A DNA stretch of 64,000 bases from Maricaulis maris_C. GTDB taxonomy: Bacteria > Pseudomonadota > Alphaproteobacteria > Caulobacterales > Maricaulaceae. Made by a program: the position numbers and the translations under genes. Numbering within the stretch: the first letter of the stretch is position 1; each line of letters opens with the position of its first letter. The stretch is taken from contig NZ_JAGDYT010000008.1 in assembly GCF_049116555.1 (NCBI RefSeq), positions 338,803 through 402,802 of the forward strand. Direction: 5' to 3'. Below the pieces are notes generated by a model. That model had not been told where the DNA came from. It saw only the letters and a list, made by a program, of their open reading frames with translations, and ran no database searches. Positions 60,725-64,000 of the stretch are shown piece by piece.

Positions 60725-61690
60725 ATGAACGCGTTCAAGCGTTTCTTTTCCGGCCCGTTGACCTGGAACTTGACCCTTGCGGTCGTTGCCGTCGCGGCCC
60801 TCCTGATAGGCGGGGTGTACACCTTCGTCGCCGGTGGTCTGCTCATCAAGATGACCACCGCGATCGCCGCGGTCGTCACGCTGATGATTTGTGTTCGGCT
60901 CGTCACGTTCATCGCGGCGCTGAGCATCAAGTACGAGGCGGTGCTCGATCGCATCAAGGAGCAAGCGCTCCCCTCCGCAATCTTCTTCGGTTCTTTGTTC
61001 ATCTGCCTGGGCCTGATCGTGGGTTCGGCCTTCGGTCAGCCGCCATCGCCGGCGGCCTGGCCGGAGATCGAGGTTTCCCAATCGCGGAATAATTATGCAG
61101 ATCCTATGCACCATCCTATGCAGCTCGCGGGGGGAGATGCTTGGCCTGCTCGGTTCGACGCCTGCGACCCCTACCGGGACGCGATCGAGGACGCCGTCGA
61201 GCTATATTGGGGAGCGTTCCAGTATCCGGACGCTTGGGCGGCACAGCTTTACCAGGAGTCCCTCTGCGATCCCTGGGCGCGATCGCCGGTCGGTGCGGCC
61301 GGCCTGGCCCAGTTCATGCCCGCGACTTGGACCGAGACCGCGGCGGCGCTACGGCTTCAGGCGACGCCGCACGACGAGATCGCGATCGAGGCCGGCGCCT
61401 ACTACATGATGCGCCAGATGGCGGTCTGGCGTTCGCCACGACCCGACTTGGAGCGATGGCGACTGGGCTTGGCCTCCTACAATGCCGGGGCCGGGAACAT
61501 CATCAGAGCCCAGGGGAAGTGCGGCGGAGCGCGCGATTGGCGTGAGGTCTCCGTCTGTTTGCCCACCGTGACCGGCCATCACTCGGCCGAGACGATCACC
61601 TACGTTCGGCGAACCGAGCGTTGGTGGCGCGAGCTGGCGTCAGGATCTCCGCGGGCTGCCCCGGCGGAGATCCTAGAGGGCAGCGGATGA
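60725..61690 (+). CDS. Membrane-anchored lytic transglycosylase (endolysin)
   Basis: 321 residues. Three hydrophobic segments (about 15-38, 42-68 and 84-104) precede an SLT-type transglycosylase domain. Catalytic Glu178 (YQESLCDPWARSP) is followed by GAAGLAQFMPATW and ASYNAGAGNI. It would cleave the glycan between MurNAc and GlcNAc. The three spans look holin-like, so one chain may combine membrane and wall-degrading roles; signal-anchor export is the simpler reading. Confidence 0.85.
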   Translation: MNAFKRFFSGPLTWNLTLAVVAVAALLIGGVYTFVAGGLLIKMTTAIAAVVTLMICVRLVTFIAALSIKYEAVLDRIKEQALPSAIFFGSLFICLGLIVGSAFGQPPSPAAWPEIEVSQSRNNYADPMHHPMQLAGGDAWPARFDACDPYRDAIEDAVELYWGAFQYPDAWAAQLYQESLCDPWARSPVGAAGLAQFMPATWTETAAALRLQATPHDEIAIEAGAYYMMRQMAVWRSPRPDLERWRLGLASYNAGAGNIIRAQGKCGGARDWREVSVCLPTVTGHHSAETITYVRRTERWWRELASGSPRAAPAEILEGSG

Positions 61691-62007
61691 AGACCAACCG
61701 CGACAACGCGCCGGCGCGTTACGTCCCGCCTGACGAGTGGGACTATACCGATCGCCATCCGGTTGGCTCCTTCACCATCGAGGAAGAGGGCGGTGAGCGC
61801 GACTTGATCGCGCGCCTGCCCGACGGGAGCTACGGCACCTGTCCACTTCTTCCGCGATCGGGTAGCGGGCCGTCCTGGTTCTTCAACGGCGATCTTGAGC
61901 GGCCGACCTTGCGGCCGTCTGTTCGTCAACTCGGCACCACCGGCCAGGGCAAGACCTTCGAGCGCTGGCACGGCTGGTTGAAAGACGGGGAGTGGGTCTC
62001 ATGCTGA
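61687..62007 (+). CDS. DUF6527-like protein, copy 2
   Basis: 106 residues from ATG 61687 (ATGA overlap). Its C-terminal part, SWFFNGDLERPTLRPSV then RWHGWLKDGEW, matches the pattern of the early gene at 30995-31324. It sits between endolysin and spanin genes, which says nothing clear about function. Confidence 0.65.
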   Translation: MKTNRDNAPARYVPPDEWDYTDRHPVGSFTIEEEGGERDLIARLPDGSYGTCPLLPRSGSGPSWFFNGDLERPTLRPSVRQLGTTGQGKTFERWHGWLKDGEWVSC

Positions 62008-62417
62008 GCAAGATCCCATCGATGGTCCGCGGCGCGATCGCCGGCGCCGTCGTCGTCGGCGTTATGGCCTTAGTAGCCCTGCCGCTGATCTACAACAAAG
62101 GCCGCCTCGACGAGCGCATCGATCAGGCGGCCGCGAACTACCAGGCAGTCGTTGATCGGGTGACCGATGAGGCCGACCGATTGGCCAGGAACAACGTCGA
62201 GACCGAGCGGATACTCGGTGCCGACCGCGCCGCGAAGGCCGAGCAGAACCAGGCCTTCATCGCTGAAATCCAAGCGGCCGCTCAAGCGGCTGATAACGCA
62301 CGGAGGGCTTTCGATGAGACACGCTCTTGTCCTGCTCATGCTGACGATGTCGGCGTGTACAACGCCGCGTTCGGTTTCACCGCCGCCGAGCCTGGATCCG
62401 GAGATCCGGGAGATTGA
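62001..62417 (+). CDS. Rz-like inner-membrane spanin
   Basis: 138 residues from ATG 62001. One N-terminal membrane span (AIAGAVVVGVMALVALPLIY) and a long periplasmic coiled coil (residues about 35-110) fit an i-spanin. With Rz1 it would link and fuse the two membranes in the last step of lysis. The 3' third overlaps the Rz1 gene in another frame. Confidence 0.82.
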   Translation: MLSKIPSMVRGAIAGAVVVGVMALVALPLIYNKGRLDERIDQAAANYQAVVDRVTDEADRLARNNVETERILGADRAAKAEQNQAFIAEIQAAAQAADNARRAFDETRSCPAHADDVGVYNAAFGFTAAEPGSGDPGD

Positions 62418-62619
62418 GAGGATCGTCCAGGAGCAGATCGCGTCGCCGCCGGCGGCCTGCTTGACGCCTCCTCGGGACGACACGCCGATGCAGCCTGGTG
62501 TCGACTGGCGCGACAAGGCGGCGGAGAACGGCGAGATCTCACGTTTCAATGCGGCGATCGCCAGGGCCTGCCAGGATCACTGGGCGGGTGTGTTGGCTAG
62601 CCGGCCGCCACCGGACTAA
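62314..62619 (+). CDS. Rz1-like outer-membrane spanin lipoprotein
   Basis: 101 residues starting inside Rz in another frame, with GGAGG 7-8 nt before ATG 62314. Signal peptide and lipobox end at Cys15 (LTMSAC), and the mature part is Pro-rich (PPPSLDPE, SRPPPD), as in o-spanins. It is longer than lambda Rz1 (60). The last 23 bp overlap the leftward gene that follows. Confidence 0.82.
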   Translation: MRHALVLLMLTMSACTTPRSVSPPPSLDPEIREIERIVQEQIASPPAACLTPPRDDTPMQPGVDWRDKAAENGEISRFNAAIARACQDHWAGVLASRPPPD

Positions 62620-62833
62620 GCCCTTCCAGGTGGCGCTCGAACGTCGCGATCTGATCGCCGTTCCAGCCGCCATCCCATATCAACTCGATAGAGCCGCGCG
62701 CGCCACATCGGCATCGCGCGGCTTCTCTTGCGTTCCGGATCTGCTCCGGCGTTGGCCGCTCCCGTCGCCGAAAAGCTCGATGGCCGCACGTGCTGCAGGT
62801 GAAGTGGTAGCCTGCGATGTGGGGGCTAGTCAT
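62597..62833 (-). CDS. Small zinc-ribbon-like protein
   Basis: 78 residues on the opposite strand to the lysis genes. FTCSTCGHRAFRRRER and ARCRCGARG form a Cys4 ribbon. Its ATG overlaps the stop of the upstream membrane protein, so the two form a leftward pair read against late transcription. Confidence 0.6.
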   Translation of the reverse strand: MTSPHIAGYHFTCSTCGHRAFRRRERPTPEQIRNAREAARCRCGARGSIELIWDGGWNGDQIATFERHLEGLSPVAAG

Positions 62834-63381
62834 TGCTTTGCCCGTCCGAGCGCGGCGCCGAAGAAGTCTCGTTCACGGATATGCTCTGCGATTTGGTCTG
62901 CGAGGAAGTAGACGCCAACCCGTCCGCGATGTTCGCGATCGTAGTCCTCCTCGAAAAATCGAACGTATCCGCGTTGATGGAGTTGAACCACGCCGGCGTC
63001 ACTCTGCGGTCGCCGGATCGTGGTTGAGCGCTGATTATAGCACTCAAACAGAATCTCGATCGCAGGCCGGTCCAGGCTCAGCAGCGCGGCCCTCAGCGAC
63101 TTAAACTCGTTGACGCGTTTCTTCTCGTATTTCGTCTCGGCGCTGTGCCGTTGGTATGCGGCTACGCCCTCAGCGCCGATCTTCCCAATCCCTATCGCTC
63201 CCGCCAGAACGCAGAAAACCACGACCACTGGCATGAGTAGTCCGAGATCGAGCCAGGCAACATCCGGTCTCAGATCGAGATAAATCAGCGTGCCCAGGCC
63301 AGAGGTCACGGCGAGCAGAATGACCGCCGGAGCTTTTTGCAACGCGCCGAGCGCGCTCTCGATCGAAAATGGGGCTGTCAT
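62830..63381 (-). CDS. Two-span membrane protein, SieB-like superinfection-exclusion candidate
   Basis: 183 residues from ATG 63381. Two N-terminal membrane spans (about 18-38 and 43-68), a charged linker, and a cytoplasmic domain with FKSLRAALLSLDRPAIEILFE-type sequence ending in an HTH-like fold recall SieB of P22/lambda. The similarity is by eye and moderate. Opposite orientation near attR fits a gene expressed in the lysogen. GTG 63390 is a less likely start. Confidence 0.5.
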   Translation of the reverse strand: MTAPFSIESALGALQKAPAVILLAVTSGLGTLIYLDLRPDVAWLDLGLLMPVVVVFCVLAGAIGIGKIGAEGVAAYQRHSAETKYEKKRVNEFKSLRAALLSLDRPAIEILFECYNQRSTTIRRPQSDAGVVQLHQRGYVRFFEEDYDREHRGRVGVYFLADQIAEHIRERDFFGAALGRAKQ

Positions 63382-63403
63382 AGTAGGCACTTCTCCAAGG
63401 CAA

Positions 63404-63416
63404 CGAACGCCGTTCG
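63404..63416. promoter_or_regulatory. Palindrome CGAACGCCGTTCG, copy 5
   Basis: Perfect, and extended here to 19 bp (CAACGAACG-C-CGTTCGTTG, 63401-63419). It lies between the divergent SieB-like and exported-protein genes, 11 bp upstream of a TTGACG hexamer (63428-63433). Confidence 0.72.
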
Positions 63417-63463
63417 TTGGCGCGAAGTTGACGGGAGCCGTTCGTCGGAGTCAATGTAGCGAC

Positions 63464-63847
63464 ATGAACGCTCTGATTGTGGCCCTTCTTCTGCAGGCTC
63501 AACCCGCCGCGCCACTCGACCTTGATCGTGGCCTGGCGGCCATTCGCCTGGCATCGATGACGGCGCCGGCATGCGAAGGGGAGATCGCCTCAGGTCGGCT
63601 TGCGGGCGAGCATTGCACCAGGTTCCGTCATGCGTATGCCGAGTACATCGATGAAGAGCTTGCGGTCCTGGTCCTGGTCCGCGACCGGCTGGCCGAAGGT
63701 GAGGATACCGAGGAAGCGCTCGATGCGTTCTTCTCAGAAGACCCGCTTGGCCGGCGAGTGGCGCAATGGATGGACGATGTCCAACCCTACAAACCGCGCG
63801 CGGAGCAGGCCTGGTCTATGTGGGAATTGGCGACTGACGAAGGTTGA
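63464..63847 (+). CDS. Small, possibly exported protein near attR
   Basis: 127 residues. A short hydrophobic N-terminus (MNALIVALLLQAQPAAP) could be a signal peptide; an acidic helical domain with two Cys (PACEGE, GEHCTRF) follows. The family is unknown. A TTGACG hexamer 31 bp upstream and a palindrome before it suggest its own promoter, as for lysogenic-conversion genes. Confidence 0.5.
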   Translation: MNALIVALLLQAQPAAPLDLDRGLAAIRLASMTAPACEGEIASGRLAGEHCTRFRHAYAEYIDEELAVLVLVRDRLAEGEDTEEALDAFFSEDPLGRRVAQWMDDVQPYKPRAEQAWSMWELATDEG

Positions 63848-63904
63848 GGGGCGCCTGAGGGAGATTGACCTTTAACCTATTGATTTAATAGCCCGCACCG
63901 TTAT

Positions 63905-63951
63905 CTACGAATCTAGGGGTCGGGGGTTCGAATCCTCCCCGGTGCGCCATT
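63905..63951. repeat. attR: direct repeat with 17210-17256
   Basis: Copy of the tRNA-Arg 3' half from the anticodon loop to 2 bp past CCA, without a 5' half, so not a functional tRNA gene. One base differs from attL (a63915 versus g17220). Confidence 0.95.
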
Positions 63952-64000
63952 TTTCTCCTTGATCTCACGGCAACTCGCTTCGCTCGCGCCTCCGATGGGG
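63952..64000. other. Host chromosome beyond attR
   Basis: 49 bp of flanking chromosome; no feature visible. Confidence 0.6.

Larger units (their letters stand above)
17210..63951. mobile_element. Lambda-like siphovirus prophage, about 46.7 kb
   Basis: Bounded by a 47-bp direct repeat with one mismatch that duplicates the 3' portion of tRNA-Arg. Contents, left to right: integrase next to attL, leftward accessory genes and ParB-like gene, CI/Cro-type switch, rightward early and replication genes, the complete lambda-order packaging, head and tail genes, lysis genes and two to three genes near attR. Every structural gene I looked for in the lambda order is present and open, with no visible frameshift or insertion, so the prophage may be inducible; this is inference. 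Confidence 0.95.

Noticed and set aside
63905..63951. Second tRNA gene at the right end
   Set aside because: Only the 3' half from the anticodon loop is present; the sequence before it does not form acceptor or D arms, so it is attR, not a gene.

Overview
The window is a high-GC alphaproteobacterial chromosome segment carrying a complete-looking lambda-type siphovirus prophage. The host genes (rpmH-rnpA-yidC-engB next to dapD, dapE, truA and fmt) suggest a Caulobacterales or Maricaulis-like relative. That placement is inferred from protein style and gene order, not from a search.

Bases 1-17177 are ordinary chromosome. Rightward genes are a lipoprotein, fmt and truA. Leftward clusters follow: a membrane protein coupled to dapE, a GNAT acetyltransferase, then dapD, a HAD phosphatase, a DUF1036 protein, engB, yidC, rnpA and rpmH. 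After these come a TVP38-type membrane protein, an orphan-looking histidine kinase, a lipoprotein gamma-glutamyltransferase and a P1/S58 peptidase. A tRNA-Arg(ACG) gene ends at 17254.

Bases 17210-63951 are the prophage, bounded by a 47-bp direct repeat (one mismatch) that copies the 3' part of the tRNA from its anticodon loop onward. The left arm reads leftward: tyrosine integrase, DUF1643 protein, Cys-rich small proteins, a large ParB-domain protein and regulators. At 24.3-25.3 kb lies an immunity switch of a CI/S24-fold repressor facing a small Cro-like gene, with operators of consensus CGTAA-N4-TTACG. Two more of these operators precede the ParB-like operon. The right early operon (25.3-34.1 kb) is tightly packed, with start/stop overlaps at nearly every junction. 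It encodes a MazG-like hydrolase, an ASCH protein, DUF4326, a PD-(D/E)XK nuclease beside an SNF2 helicase, a DUF6527 protein, an MT-A70 methylase and a replication-initiator-like gene. That last gene contains iteron-like repeats, as the lambda O gene does.

The late region (34.4-60 kb) follows the lambda order: Nu1, A, W, B, C with nested Nu3, D, E, FI, FII, Z, U, V, G/GT, H, M, L, K, I+J. It includes an exact lambda-type GGGAAAG slippery site for the G/GT frameshift. I and J appear fused in one roughly 3250-residue tip/fibre protein with six Ala/Ser-rich repeat blocks. The lysis cassette has a small coiled-coil membrane protein, a membrane-anchored transglycosylase and overlapping Rz/Rz1 spanins. 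Near attR are a SieB-like membrane protein and an exported small protein, which are candidate lysogenic-conversion genes.

The least explained signal is a perfect palindrome, CGAACG-S-CGTTCG, present in five exact copies. They are spread over 40 kb of the prophage; four lie between genes or in promoter regions, and I saw none in the host flank. It could be a centromere-like or regulatory site set for the phage ParB-domain protein or another phage DNA-binding protein.
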